From: an uncultured Butyricicoccus sp.
Lineage (GTDB): Bacteria; Bacillota; Clostridia; Oscillospirales; Butyricicoccaceae
Direction of reading: 5' to 3'
Length of the DNA: 34,891 nucleotides
Assembly: GCA_944384745.1 (NCBI GenBank)
Contig: CALWUO010000018.1
Coordinates: forward strand, 1 to 34,891
Below, piece after piece: positions 25,083-33,841 of this stretch. A model generated the notes under the pieces. The model did no database searches. It was not told the DNA's origin and was given only the letters and a program-made list of their open reading frames with translations. Positions within the stretch are counted from its first letter, which is position 1, and each line of letters starts with the position of its first letter. A program made the position numbers and the translations under genes.

Positions 25083-26519
25083 ATGAAATTAGCTAAACTT
25101 TTAAAAGGCATCGACATTTTAGAAAGCAGAATTGATTTAGAAACTGATATTTCTAATGTGTGTTATGACTCAAGAAATGTAAAAAAAGGCGATTTATTTG
25201 TTGCTATTCGTGGATATGCAACAGATGGTCACAAATATATTGATAAGGCTTTAGAACAAGGTGCAGTTGCCATTGTCTGTGAAGAGGCAAATGAAAATAT
25301 TCCAGCGATTATAGTTAAAAACTCAAGAAAAGCACTGGCTCAAATCGGTGCAAATGAGTTTGATAATCCTGCACAAAAACTCAAAATGATAGGTATTACT
25401 GGTACAAATGGCAAAACAACCACAACATATCTTGTAAAACATATACTTGAGAGTGTGGGGGCTAAAGTTGGACTTATCGGCACAAACCAAAATATGATTG
25501 GTGATAAAATTCTGGAAACCGAACGCACAACCCCAGAGTCCTATGAATTACAAGAGCTGTTTAATGAAATGGTTGAAGCGGGTTGTACTCATTGTGTTAT
25601 GGAGGTCTCATCTCACTCTTTGGTTTTAGACCGTGTTTATGGTATACCGTTTGAGGTTGGTGCTTTTACCAACCTCACTCAAGACCATTTGGACTTCCAT
25701 CACACTATGGAGGAATATAGAAAAGCTAAAGCAATACTGTTTACCATGTGTAAAAAGGGTGTATTAAATATGGACGATGCAGCAAGTGAGAAAATTATGC
25801 TTGATGCAACATGTCCTATTATCACTTATTCCGCCAAAAATGACAGTGCAGATTTAGTTGCTAAAAATATAGAACTTTATGCAGACTGCGTTAAGTTTGA
25901 TGTAAATACAGAGAATGAAAAAGCAAGTATAAATTTAGGTATACCAGGTCAATTTTCTGTTTCTAATGCATTGACTGCTATTGGTATATGCAATGTTCTT
26001 GGAATATCACTTGAAAAAATCGCTGAAGCTCTTAAAACTGCTCATGGTGTAAAAGGCAGAGTTGAAGTTGTTAAAACTGATACAGATTACACTGTGCTTA
26101 TTGACTATGCTCATTCACCAGATGGCGTTGAAAATGTGTTAAAGGCTGTTCGTGGTTTTACAAAAGGTAGAGTTATAGCATTATTTGGTTGTGGCGGTGA
26201 TAGAGATAGAACAAAACGCCCTAAAATGGGAGCTATTGCAGCAAATCTTGCCGATTATTGTATAGTAACATCAGATAATCCACGAACTGAAGACCCTAAA
26301 TTGATTATTGATGATATTATTGAGGGAATGAAAGACAGCACAACCCCATATGAGGTTATTGTAAATCGTCCAGAAGCGATTTTTGCCGCTTTGAAAATGG
26401 CTAAAAAAGATGATACCATTGTACTTATGGGCAAAGGTCATGAAACTTATCAAGAGATAAATCACGTTAAACATCATATGGACGAACGTGAAATTGTAGC
26501 AGAATATTTTAATAAATAA
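25083..26519 (+). CDS. murE: UDP-MurNAc-tripeptide synthetase, meso-DAP-adding
   Basis: 478 aa. Cytoplasmic Mur ligase: N-terminal UDP-binding domain, ATP loop GTNGKTTTTY (about 103-112), the HxLDxH-like TQDHLDFHHTMEEY, and C-terminal DYAHSPDG. The specificity motif DNPR (398-401) is that of meso-diaminopimelate enzymes, so the organism should have DAP-type peptidoglycan. GAGG precedes the ATG. It follows the PBP gene after 22 nt and precedes murF. Confidence 0.96.
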   Translation: MKLAKLLKGIDILESRIDLETDISNVCYDSRNVKKGDLFVAIRGYATDGHKYIDKALEQGAVAIVCEEANENIPAIIVKNSRKALAQIGANEFDNPAQKLKMIGITGTNGKTTTTYLVKHILESVGAKVGLIGTNQNMIGDKILETERTTPESYELQELFNEMVEAGCTHCVMEVSSHSLVLDRVYGIPFEVGAFTNLTQDHLDFHHTMEEYRKAKAILFTMCKKGVLNMDDAASEKIMLDATCPIITYSAKNDSADLVAKNIELYADCVKFDVNTENEKASINLGIPGQFSVSNALTAIGICNVLGISLEKIAEALKTAHGVKGRVEVVKTDTDYTVLIDYAHSPDGVENVLKAVRGFTKGRVIALFGCGGDRDRTKRPKMGAIAANLADYCIVTSDNPRTEDPKLIIDDIIEGMKDSTTPYEVIVNRPEAIFAALKMAKKDDTIVLMGKGHETYQEINHVKHHMDEREIVAEYFNK

Positions 26520-26564
26520 AAAAGGGAAAATCCTAGCTTAAAAAAGCGGGGTGGAGGGTGTTAC

Positions 26565-27932
26565 ATGGAGAGCTTTAAGCTTTCACAGGCAGCTAAATGG
26601 ACAAATGGACAAATTTCTGAAGATGTAGAGATTTTAACTGTATCTAAGGATTCAAGAGAAATTCCAGATGGCTGTTTATTTCTAGCAATCAACGGTGAAA
26701 ACTTTGATGGGCATGATTATATAAACAAAGCGATAGAAAACGGTGCAAAGGCTGTTTTAAGCCATAGAAAAGATGAAAAATATTCTGTACCCACGCTTTA
26801 TGTAGATGATACAAGACAGGCGATTTTAGACCTTGCAGCAGGTTATAAAAATCAGTTTACTTGCCCGCTTGTTGCTATAACAGGTTCTGTCGGAAAAACA
26901 ACAACAAGAGGTTTAACCTATTCTGTTGTATCTCAAAAATATAATACTCATGCGACAAAAGGAAACCTAAATAATCAGCTTGGTATGCCACTTACTCTAT
27001 TAGAACTAAACCATAAACATCAAGCGGCTGTAATTGAAATGGGTATGTCGGGTTTTGGTGAGATTTTATCAATGGTTAGATGTGCAAAACCTGATATTGC
27101 AGTTATAACAAATATCGGTACAGCTCATATTGAGTTTTTAGGCTCAAGAGAGGGTATATGCAAAGCTAAAATGGAAATCTTAGACGGCTTATATGAACGT
27201 TCTGGAACAGCTATTTTAAATGGTGATGAACCGCTTTTATGGAATAAAAGAAAAGAAATAAAAGCTGATGTGATTTGGTTTGGAATAGAAAATCCTGAAT
27301 GTGATGTAAGAGCAGAGAATATAATATCACAAGGTGACAGTGTTAGCTTTACACTGGTTTATAACGACATTAAAACCCCAGTTAAATTATCTATTGCAGG
27401 TGTGCATAATGTTAGCAATGCACTTGCAGCGTCTGCGGTTGGTTTTAAACTTGGTATATCACCAGAAAAAATAGCAAATGGAATTTTTGAATATATCCCA
27501 GATGGTAGGCGTCAAAAACTCTATGAGAAAAATGGCTTTATAATTTATGAGGATTGTTATAATGCAAGTCCTGATTCAATGAAAGCCGCATTAGCTGTGT
27601 TAAATTCACAGCAAAAAGGCACAAAATTTGCTGTTTTGGGTTCTATGTTGGAGTTGGGAGACTATACAAAAACGGGGCATATTCAAACAGGTGAAAATGC
27701 AGCTAAAAGTGCTGATAAGCTATATTTATATGGCGATTATGCTGAATTTATGGCAGAGGGTGCGAAAAAAGGCGGAATGCCAGAAAGTGATATTCATGTG
27801 TTTAAAACACATGAAAAATTAGCCGATAGTTTAAAAAAAGAGGCTAAACAAGGTGATGTGCTTTTATTTAAAGGTAGTCGCAGTATGAAAATGGAGCAGG
27901 TACTCAGTCTGTTTCTGGGGGAGGAAGTTTAA
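26565..27932 (+). CDS. murF: UDP-MurNAc-tripeptide--D-Ala-D-Ala ligase
   Basis: 455 aa. Mur ligase with ATP loop GSVGKTTT (about 107-114), NNQLGMPLTLL, IGTAHIEFLG and EDCYNASPDSMKAAL, the last being characteristic of MurF. It adds the D-Ala-D-Ala dipeptide to complete the UDP-MurNAc-pentapeptide. A very strong GGAGGG site precedes the ATG. mraY starts 3 nt after its stop. Confidence 0.96.
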   Translation: MESFKLSQAAKWTNGQISEDVEILTVSKDSREIPDGCLFLAINGENFDGHDYINKAIENGAKAVLSHRKDEKYSVPTLYVDDTRQAILDLAAGYKNQFTCPLVAITGSVGKTTTRGLTYSVVSQKYNTHATKGNLNNQLGMPLTLLELNHKHQAAVIEMGMSGFGEILSMVRCAKPDIAVITNIGTAHIEFLGSREGICKAKMEILDGLYERSGTAILNGDEPLLWNKRKEIKADVIWFGIENPECDVRAENIISQGDSVSFTLVYNDIKTPVKLSIAGVHNVSNALAASAVGFKLGISPEKIANGIFEYIPDGRRQKLYEKNGFIIYEDCYNASPDSMKAALAVLNSQQKGTKFAVLGSMLELGDYTKTGHIQTGENAAKSADKLYLYGDYAEFMAEGAKKGGMPESDIHVFKTHEKLADSLKKEAKQGDVLLFKGSRSMKMEQVLSLFLGEEV

Positions 27933-27935
27933 TTT

Positions 27936-28937
27936 ATGAGATTAGCGTTAATAGCAGCAGCTATTGCATTTATTGTAACAGCAGTTATAGGCATGCCGAT
28001 TATAAATTGGCTAAGAAAAATGAAATTCGGTCAAAAAATTCTTGAGATTGGCCCTAAATGGCATATGAATAAACAAAATATACCAACAATGGGTGGTTTT
28101 ATGTTTATAGTCGGTATAACAATAAGTATGATTATAAGCTATGGTATTTTAAGTGCTGGTAAAACTCAAAATTCACTTTCAATGCCACTGTTTTTCTCAG
28201 TTTTATTTATGGCTTTTGCTTATGGTCTAGTAGGTATGATTGATGACTGGGCAAAAATCCGTAAAAAACAAAATGCAGGCTTAACACCTATGCAAAAACT
28301 GCTTTTACAGATTGTAGTTGCGGCTGTTTTTATATCGCTTTTAAGACTGGCAGACGGTCAAACAGGTAGTTTATGGCTTCCAATTCTTGAAAGAACAATT
28401 CAGTTCCCTTGGACTGTCTATATGATATTTGCAATTATTGTGGTTGTAGGCTGTGATAATGCAGTAAATTTAACTGATGGTATAGATGGTCTTGCGGCAA
28501 GTGTAACTGTTCCTGTTGGTGTTTTCTTTGTGGCTGTTGGCATTCATCAGCAAAATATAGGTGTTGTTGCATTTGCGGCTGCACTTGTAGGTGGTCTGTT
28601 AGGATTTTTAATATTTAACTTCAATCCAGCTAAAGTGTTTATGGGTGATACAGGCTCATTATTTTTAGGTGGTGCGGTTGCAGGTCTTGCTTTTGCTTGC
28701 AATTTACCACTTGTACTTTTACCTGTTGGTCTTATTTATGTTTTAGAAACTTTGTCTGTTATTTTACAGGTAGGTTATTTTAAAATAAGCCATGGTAAAA
28801 GACTGTTTAAAATGGCACCTATTCACCATCACTTTGAGATGTGCGGCTGGAGTGAACGTAAGATAGTTTTTATTTTCACTTTAATTACAACTGTTATGTG
28901 TGTTTTAGCGTGGATACTGTTCAAAAGTGCATTTTAA
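27936..28937 (+). CDS. mraY: Phospho-MurNAc-pentapeptide transferase
   Basis: 333 aa polytopic membrane enzyme with about ten TM helices. Landmarks: IPTMGGFM, GMIDDWAKIRKKQNAGL (Asp pair for Mg/phosphate), NLTDGIDGLA, FMGDTGSL and the HHHFE loop. It transfers phospho-MurNAc-pentapeptide to undecaprenyl phosphate to make lipid I. GGGGAGG lies inside the end of murF, so translation is coupled. murD, normally next, is missing. Confidence 0.97.
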   Translation: MRLALIAAAIAFIVTAVIGMPIINWLRKMKFGQKILEIGPKWHMNKQNIPTMGGFMFIVGITISMIISYGILSAGKTQNSLSMPLFFSVLFMAFAYGLVGMIDDWAKIRKKQNAGLTPMQKLLLQIVVAAVFISLLRLADGQTGSLWLPILERTIQFPWTVYMIFAIIVVVGCDNAVNLTDGIDGLAASVTVPVGVFFVAVGIHQQNIGVVAFAAALVGGLLGFLIFNFNPAKVFMGDTGSLFLGGAVAGLAFACNLPLVLLPVGLIYVLETLSVILQVGYFKISHGKRLFKMAPIHHHFEMCGWSERKIVFIFTLITTVMCVLAWILFKSAF

Positions 28938-28944
28938 GGCACTA

Positions 28945-28962
28945 GCGGGCAGTATAGCTCGC
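28945..28962 (+). other. Short hairpin between mraY and ftsW
   Basis: GCGGGC (28945-28950) / GCTCGC (28957-28962) with one G-U pair and a 6-nt loop, no T-run. It occupies the 41-nt gap where murD stands in most relatives. Confidence 0.35.
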
Positions 28963-28978
28963 AAAGAAAGGAAATTTC

Positions 28979-30199
28979 ATGCCTAAAAAATCTTCACTTA
29001 TTTATGAACCTAAACCAATAAACCAACAAAAACAAAATCGGAAACCAGCAAAAACTCAAAAACCTAAAAATGTTACACAATCTGAAATTTCAAATAAACT
29101 GCAAATTAAAAAAATAGACCTTGCAACACTGGTTATAATTTTTGTTTTGATTGTTGTGGGGCTTATAGCTCTTTTCAGTGCAAGCTATCCAACAGGTCTT
29201 TATAGATTTAATGACCCTCTAAGATTTATAAAAAATCAAACTATATTTGCTATAATGGGCATTTGTGCAATGCTTTTCATTTCTGTTATTGATTATCATA
29301 TTTATGGTAGATTTTATAAATTGATTTATTGCTTTGGTGTTGGACTATTAGCTTTAGTTTTACTTGTTGGTGTAGAGCATAATAAATCTACAAGATGGCT
29401 TCAAATACCATTTGTAGGTGAATTTCAACCGTCAGAAATAACTAAAATTGCAATGATTATTGCATTTTCATATTATGCGGCTAAAATGGGCGATAAAATA
29501 CGAACATACAGAGGATTATTGCCGTTTATAGGAGCTTTTGCTGTGATTGCAGGTTTTCTTGCACTTCAGCCTCATATGTCAGCTATTGTAATTATGTTTA
29601 TTATTGCTCTTAGCATATTATTTGTAGCAGGTATAAAAATCTGGTATTTCTTCCCAATAGGTGCTGCGGGTATTGGTGCATTTGCTGTTGCCTACCAGTT
29701 ACCTATATTTAATCATGTGCGTGAACGTATAGCAGTATGGCTTGACCCATTTATTGATTTGCAGGATAAAGGCTATCAGGCGGCTAATAGCTTTGTGGCT
29801 ATTGGCTCTGGTGGCTTTTGGGGACTGGGATTAGGTCAAGGTAGACATAAACAGCTATATCTACCAGAGGCACAAAATGACTTTATTTTCTCTGCATGGT
29901 GCGAGGAAATGGGCTTTGTCGGTGCGGTTTTACTTATGATTTTATTTGGTTATCTAATATATAGAGGTTATGTTATAGCAAAAAATGCAAAAGATAAGTT
30001 TGGTTGTCTGATTGCCGTTGGTATAACAACTCAGTTTGCAGTTCAAACACTTATGAACTTGTTTGTTGTAACAGGTGTAATGCCTGTTACAGGTGCTAGT
30101 TTACCGCTTTTTAGTTATGGTGGTACGGCACTTATCATTCAGCTTTGTGAACTTGGTATATTACTTAATATTTCAAGAACTATGACACATAAAAATTAG
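28979..30199 (+). CDS. ftsW: SEDS peptidoglycan glycosyltransferase FtsW/SpoVE
   Basis: 406 aa. A Lys/Gln/Pro-rich cytoplasmic N-tail of about 45 residues precedes ten TM helices. SEDS landmarks: STRWLQIP...FQPSEITKIAMI, the catalytic-loop Asp in EAQNDFIFS (Asp301), VTGVMPVTGASLPLFSYGG and ELGILLNIS. It polymerises lipid II at the septum with its class B PBP partner, encoded four genes upstream. FtsW and the sporulation paralogue SpoVE cannot be told apart by sequence alone. AAAGGA precedes the ATG. Confidence 0.93.
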   Translation: MPKKSSLIYEPKPINQQKQNRKPAKTQKPKNVTQSEISNKLQIKKIDLATLVIIFVLIVVGLIALFSASYPTGLYRFNDPLRFIKNQTIFAIMGICAMLFISVIDYHIYGRFYKLIYCFGVGLLALVLLVGVEHNKSTRWLQIPFVGEFQPSEITKIAMIIAFSYYAAKMGDKIRTYRGLLPFIGAFAVIAGFLALQPHMSAIVIMFIIALSILFVAGIKIWYFFPIGAAGIGAFAVAYQLPIFNHVRERIAVWLDPFIDLQDKGYQAANSFVAIGSGGFWGLGLGQGRHKQLYLPEAQNDFIFSAWCEEMGFVGAVLLMILFGYLIYRGYVIAKNAKDKFGCLIAVGITTQFAVQTLMNLFVVTGVMPVTGASLPLFSYGGTALIIQLCELGILLNISRTMTHKN

Positions 30200-30219
30200 C
30201 AAATTAACAGGGGGCTATT

Positions 30220-31347
30220 ATGAAATTATATATTACTGGTGGTGGCACAGGAGGACATGTTACACCTGGATTGGCTATTGCAAAATATTGTGAGCAAAAA
30301 AGACCAGATACAGTGGTTCGTTTTGCAGGCACTTCAGGTGGAATTGAATCACGTCTTGTGCCAAGAGAGGGCTATCCGCTTGATATTGTGGAAATAAGCG
30401 GGTTGCGTAGGTCTTTTAAGCCAGATGCTATTATGCATAATTTTAAAGCTGTAAAACAGACATTAACTGCTCAAATACAGGCTAAAAAATTGCTTTTAAA
30501 ACATAAGCCCGATTGTGTTATAGGCTGTGGCGGATATGTTAGCTTTCCGATTGTAAGTGCAGCACAAAAACTCGGTATTCCTACAATTTTACTTGAAGTA
30601 AATGCACTTCCAGGAGTTACTACTAAAATGCTTGCTAAAAAAGCTGATAGAGTGCTTGTATGCTTTGAACAGGCTAAAAAAATATTGGGTAATAGTGATA
30701 AAATATATATGACTGGCTCACCTGTTAGAACAGAAATAGTTTTTGCTGATAGAAAAGCGGCAAGAGAGAAAATGAAACTAAAGGAAGATGACCGTTTAGT
30801 TGTTTCATTTTGGGGCTCTATGGGTGCTAAATATATGAATGAGCATATGGCAGATATGTTAACTAGAGAAATTCGTGAAGGTGTATCTTTTTATCATGTG
30901 CATGCAACTGGTTCTGCGGCAAGTAAATGGATGCCTAAAATGATTCGTGATAAGGGTGTAAATCCAGACTCAAGCGAAACTGTTACAATAACAGAGTATA
31001 TCTATGATATGGCGGATAAACTCGCAGCCGCTGACCTTGTTTTATGTCGTGCAGGTGCAGCAACAATAGGTGAGCTTTGTGCATTGGGTAGGGCGTCTAT
31101 TATGGTTCCATCGCCTTATGTGGCTGAAAATCACCAAGAAAAAAATGCACGAGCTTTAGAACATGAGGGGGCATGTGAAGTTTTACTTGAGAATGAAGCA
31201 AATGGCAATCGTATGTTTGAAATGACAAAGACATTGTTATTAGATGATGAAAAACGAGAACAAATGGCACAAAATGCAGCAAAACTTGCAACACTTGATG
31301 CAGGTGAAAAAATTTATCAACATATTTTAAATGTTATAAAGAAGTAA
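30220..31347 (+). CDS. murG: UDP-GlcNAc--MurNAc-(pentapeptide)-PP-undecaprenol transferase
   Basis: 375 aa, peripheral membrane GT28 enzyme that makes lipid II from lipid I. The N-terminal glycine loop is GGGTGGHVTPG (7-17), followed by the membrane-contact region GLRRSF, GCGGYVSFP, and the C-terminal UDP-GlcNAc site CRAGAATIGELCALG with SIMVPSPYVAENHQEKNA. GGGGG-type ribosome site before the ATG. It lies 20 nt after ftsW, in the usual dcw order. Confidence 0.97.
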   Translation: MKLYITGGGTGGHVTPGLAIAKYCEQKRPDTVVRFAGTSGGIESRLVPREGYPLDIVEISGLRRSFKPDAIMHNFKAVKQTLTAQIQAKKLLLKHKPDCVIGCGGYVSFPIVSAAQKLGIPTILLEVNALPGVTTKMLAKKADRVLVCFEQAKKILGNSDKIYMTGSPVRTEIVFADRKAAREKMKLKEDDRLVVSFWGSMGAKYMNEHMADMLTREIREGVSFYHVHATGSAASKWMPKMIRDKGVNPDSSETVTITEYIYDMADKLAAADLVLCRAGAATIGELCALGRASIMVPSPYVAENHQEKNARALEHEGACEVLLENEANGNRMFEMTKTLLLDDEKREQMAQNAAKLATLDAGEKIYQHILNVIKK

Positions 31348-31376
31348 AAAAAGCTATGCCAGATAGGAGGAAACTT

Positions 31377-32276
31377 ATGAGCAATCAAAACTCTACAATA
31401 AGAAATCCAAATTCACAAAACAGACAGCCATCTGGCAATAGACGAAGAACCAATAAGCCTATAAGCCGTTCAGAAAGGCAAAGACGTAAAGTAAGGCGAA
31501 GTATTAGAAGAAGAATAATTGCAAGAATAGCGTTTTTAATTATGACGGTTGTTGCAGCATTTTTGGCGGTTACAATATTTTTCAAAATAGACACCATAGA
31601 AGTTACAGCAACAGAACATTATACACAAGATGAACTTATTTCTGCTTCAGGAATAGAAATAGGCGATAATCTTTTTAAATTTCGCACAAGTGCAATAGAG
31701 AAAAAACTTTTAGAGAAATATCCGTATTTAGGAAGTGTAAGTGTTACACGTTCGCTTCCTAGTGCACTTGTTATTAAAGCGGTTGACTCAGTTCCAGCGG
31801 CAGCCGTAACTTTAGCAAGTGGTGGATATTGTTTGATTGATGAAAATGGAAAGTTGCTAGAACAAATTTTAACTATTCCTGAGGGTATGCCAACAGTAAC
31901 AGGTATAACAGTAAATGATATGGTTGCGGGACAATATCTGGATAATAACTCGAAATCTGAAATTTTGGTGTCAATAACAAAAGAACTAAAAGAAAAAGAT
32001 ATAATAGCAAATGTTGATTTTATAAATGTTTCATGTTTAACAGATGTTAGACTGGGTTATATGGGTAGGCTTGATGTTAGATTGGGACAAGCAGATAAAC
32101 TCAAGGAAAAAATACAAATGATGGTACATATTGTTGAAAATGAGCTTTCACCATCAGATATAAAAATAATTTACCTAGAAGATGCAACAACCGTTTATTG
32201 TCCACCTACAACAATAGAAAAAATCCAGCAATCTGCATTACCTATTTCAGATGTTACACCATCACAAAATGCATAA
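31377..32276 (+). CDS. divIB: Cell division protein DivIB/FtsQ
   Basis: 299 aa from ATG 31377, preceded by AGGAGG (31365-31370). In-frame ATG 31356 lies upstream of that site and is rejected. A 45-residue Arg/Asn-rich cytoplasmic tail, one TM (about 47-68), then a POTRA domain (IDTIEVTATEHYTQDELISA, about 70-140) and a beta domain (about 140-275) form the DivIB/FtsQ plan. It partners FtsL and DivIC at the septum. It ends the dcw transcript; murB and ftsA, often adjacent, are absent. Confidence 0.92.
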   Translation: MSNQNSTIRNPNSQNRQPSGNRRRTNKPISRSERQRRKVRRSIRRRIIARIAFLIMTVVAAFLAVTIFFKIDTIEVTATEHYTQDELISASGIEIGDNLFKFRTSAIEKKLLEKYPYLGSVSVTRSLPSALVIKAVDSVPAAAVTLASGGYCLIDENGKLLEQILTIPEGMPTVTGITVNDMVAGQYLDNNSKSEILVSITKELKEKDIIANVDFINVSCLTDVRLGYMGRLDVRLGQADKLKEKIQMMVHIVENELSPSDIKIIYLEDATTVYCPPTTIEKIQQSALPISDVTPSQNA

Positions 32277-32289
32277 AATTTGCATATAA

Positions 32290-32322
32290 ATTATGTGGAA
32301 AATAGCTGATTATGTGAAAATT
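32290..32322. repeat. Tandem ATTATGTG repeats upstream of ftsZ
   Basis: ATTATGTG occurs at 32290-32297 and 32309-32316, 19 bp apart, each followed by an A-run (near-repeat over about 13 bp). It lies about 75 bp before the ftsZ -35. The first copy extends to TGTGGAAAA, one change from a DnaA box (TGTGGATAA). No gene is visible between 32277 and 32521. Confidence 0.35.
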
Positions 32323-32395
32323 GAAAGTATTTAGATAACATAATACACTGTACATCTGCAATTTAAACAATTTTTCATAAAACGGGTATTTTTTG

Positions 32396-32424
32396 TTGCA
32401 AAATCTGCCCTAAGGGGTTAAAAT
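32396..32424 (+). promoter_or_regulatory. Promoter of ftsZ
   Basis: TTGCAA (32396-32401), 17-bp spacer, TAAAAT (32419-32424). Predicted start near 32431, leaving a 90-nt leader with a small 5-bp hairpin (AGAGT/ACTCT near 32434-32448). GGAGG at 32508-32512 is well placed for ATG 32522. Confidence 0.75.
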
Positions 32425-32521
32425 TATAACGATAGAGTGTGTAACTCTCTAGTGACAGCAAAACAGAGTTTTATCAGTTTTTTATACGGATACATAAGAA
32501 GATTAACGGAGGACGGCATCA

Positions 32522-33661
32522 ATGAGCTTTCAGTTTGAAGAAACCATGGACAATGTAGTAAATATTAAGGTCATCGGTATAGGTGGCGGCGGTAATAACG
32601 CTGTAAACCGCATGATTTCAGGTGGTATGCAAGGTGTTGAATTTATCGCTATTAACACAGATAAACAAGCATTAAATTATTCTCAGGCAAGCACTAAAAT
32701 ACAAATTGGTGAAAAACTCACCAAGGGACAGGGTGCAGGTTCTAATCCTATGGTAGGTCAGAAGGCGGCTGAGGAAAGCAAAGACGAAATCCAAGCAGCA
32801 CTTGAAGGTGCACACATGGTATTTATCACCGCTGGTATGGGTGGCGGCACAGGTACTGGTGCAGCTCCTGTTGTTGCTGAAATTGCACACAATATGGGTG
32901 CTTTAACAGTTGGTGTTGTAACTCGTCCTTTCGCTTTCGAGGGCAAAAAACGTATTGACCAAGCTCTTCAGGGCATAGAGGCTATGCGTGAAAATGTGGA
33001 CTCTTTGGTTATTATTCCTAATGAGCGTTTAAAACTTGTTTCAGAACAAAAAATCACTTTCAAGAACGCATTCGATATTGCAGATGGTGTTCTTCGTCAG
33101 GCAGTTTCCAACATATCTGACCTTATCACTGTTCCAGGATTTATTAACCTTGACTTTGCAGATATCAGTAGCATAATGAAAGACGCTGGATTTGCTCATA
33201 TTGGTACAGGTAAAGCAGCAGGTAAGGAAAAAGCTGTTGAAGCAGCTAAAATGGCTATCTCTAGCCCACTGCTTGAAACTTCTATTGAAAATGCTAGAGG
33301 CATTATTCTTTCTATTGTTGGTTCTGATGATATCGGTCTTGATGAAGTTGATGCAGCAGCTAGCATGGTTCAGCAGGCAGCTCACCCAGAAGCACATATT
33401 ATCTTTGGTGCTTCTATTGATGAGGAGCTGGACGATGAAATGCGTGTGGTTGTTATTGCCACTGGTTTTGACACCGTTCCTAACTCTGCGGTTGGTACAA
33501 GCCCTGTTGTTGCAAAACCACAACAAGAAAATGCTAGTCAAAGCCCATATAGTAATGCAAGAGATAATGCGGCAGCAGAACCTGAAAAGGAGCAGTCCCC
33601 AGAATCTGTTGACCCATATGAGCAAATATTGCGTATTTTTAACCATGGTAAGACCCTGTAA
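32522..33661 (+). CDS. ftsZ: Cell division GTPase FtsZ
   Basis: 379 aa tubulin-like GTPase that forms the Z ring. It shows the [13 protein letters not shown] loop, the tubulin signature GGGTGTG (107-113), the [10 protein letters not shown] segment and the catalytic T7 loop NLDFADIS. After residue about 320 comes a short acidic/Asn/Ser linker and an unusual C-terminal tail, [14 protein letters not shown], instead of the common DIPxFLRxR-type peptide that binds FtsA/SepF. It stands alone between its own promoter and a terminator, without ftsA upstream. Confidence 0.97.
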   Translation: MSFQFEETMDNVVNIKVIGIGGGGNNAVNRMISGGMQGVEFIAINTDKQALNYSQASTKIQIGEKLTKGQGAGSNPMVGQKAAEESKDEIQAALEGAHMVFITAGMGGGTGTGAAPVVAEIAHNMGALTVGVVTRPFAFEGKKRIDQALQGIEAMRENVDSLVIIPNERLKLVSEQKITFKNAFDIADGVLRQAVSNISDLITVPGFINLDFADISSIMKDAGFAHIGTGKAAGKEKAVEAAKMAISSPLLETSIENARGIILSIVGSDDIGLDEVDAAASMVQQAAHPEAHIIFGASIDEELDDEMRVVVIATGFDTVPNSAVGTSPVVAKPQQENASQSPYSNARDNAAAEPEKEQSPESVDPYEQILRIFNHGKTL

Positions 33662-33668
33662 AAAAACA

Positions 33669-33697
33669 AGCCCTTTGAAATATAAGGGCTATTTTTA
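33669..33697 (+). terminator. Terminator after ftsZ
   Basis: Stem AGCCCTT (33669-33675) / AAGGGCT (33684-33690), 8-nt loop, then ATTTTTA. It begins 7 nt after the ftsZ stop. Confidence 0.9.
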
Positions 33698-33722
33698 CGG
33701 TGAAAAACAGCAATTTTATAAA
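33694..33722 (+). promoter_or_regulatory. Promoter of corA
   Basis: TTTACG (33694-33699), a 17-bp spacer and TATAAA (33717-33722). Predicted start near 33729. The -35 overlaps the T-run of the ftsZ terminator. Confidence 0.55.
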
Positions 33723-33728
33723 TAAATC

Positions 33729-33841
33729 TTAACATCAAAGGGGGTATTACGCCGTGGGCACGGAACCTTGCAGTAGGCAACTAAATAAATTTGCAAAAAC
33801 GGCGGAAATGCTCTGATATCCGCCGTGGAAAGGCGGAAAAT
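33729..33841 (+). promoter_or_regulatory. Structured corA leader with competing helices (candidate metal-responsive switch)
   Basis: A leader of about 113 nt. Segment A ACGGCGGA (33799-33806) pairs perfectly over 8 bp with segment B TCCGCCGT (33819-33826). Segment B also pairs over 6 bp (33819-33824) with segment C GGCGGA (33832-33837), which is the presumed ribosome site 4 nt before the corA ATG. A-B and B-C exclude each other. Upstream, CCGT/ACGG (33752-33763) and TTGC/GCAA (33768-33780) form small hairpins, and GCAA can instead pair with TTGC at 33791-33794. I do not recognise an M-box, yybP-ykoY or NiCo motif. Ligand and function are unknown. Confidence 0.55.

Noticed and set aside
33041..33725. 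Long open frames (about 180-200 codons) overlapping ftsZ on both strands.
   Set aside because: Composition is Leu/Val or Asn/Cys-rich out-of-frame translation of ftsZ; no start signals or motifs.
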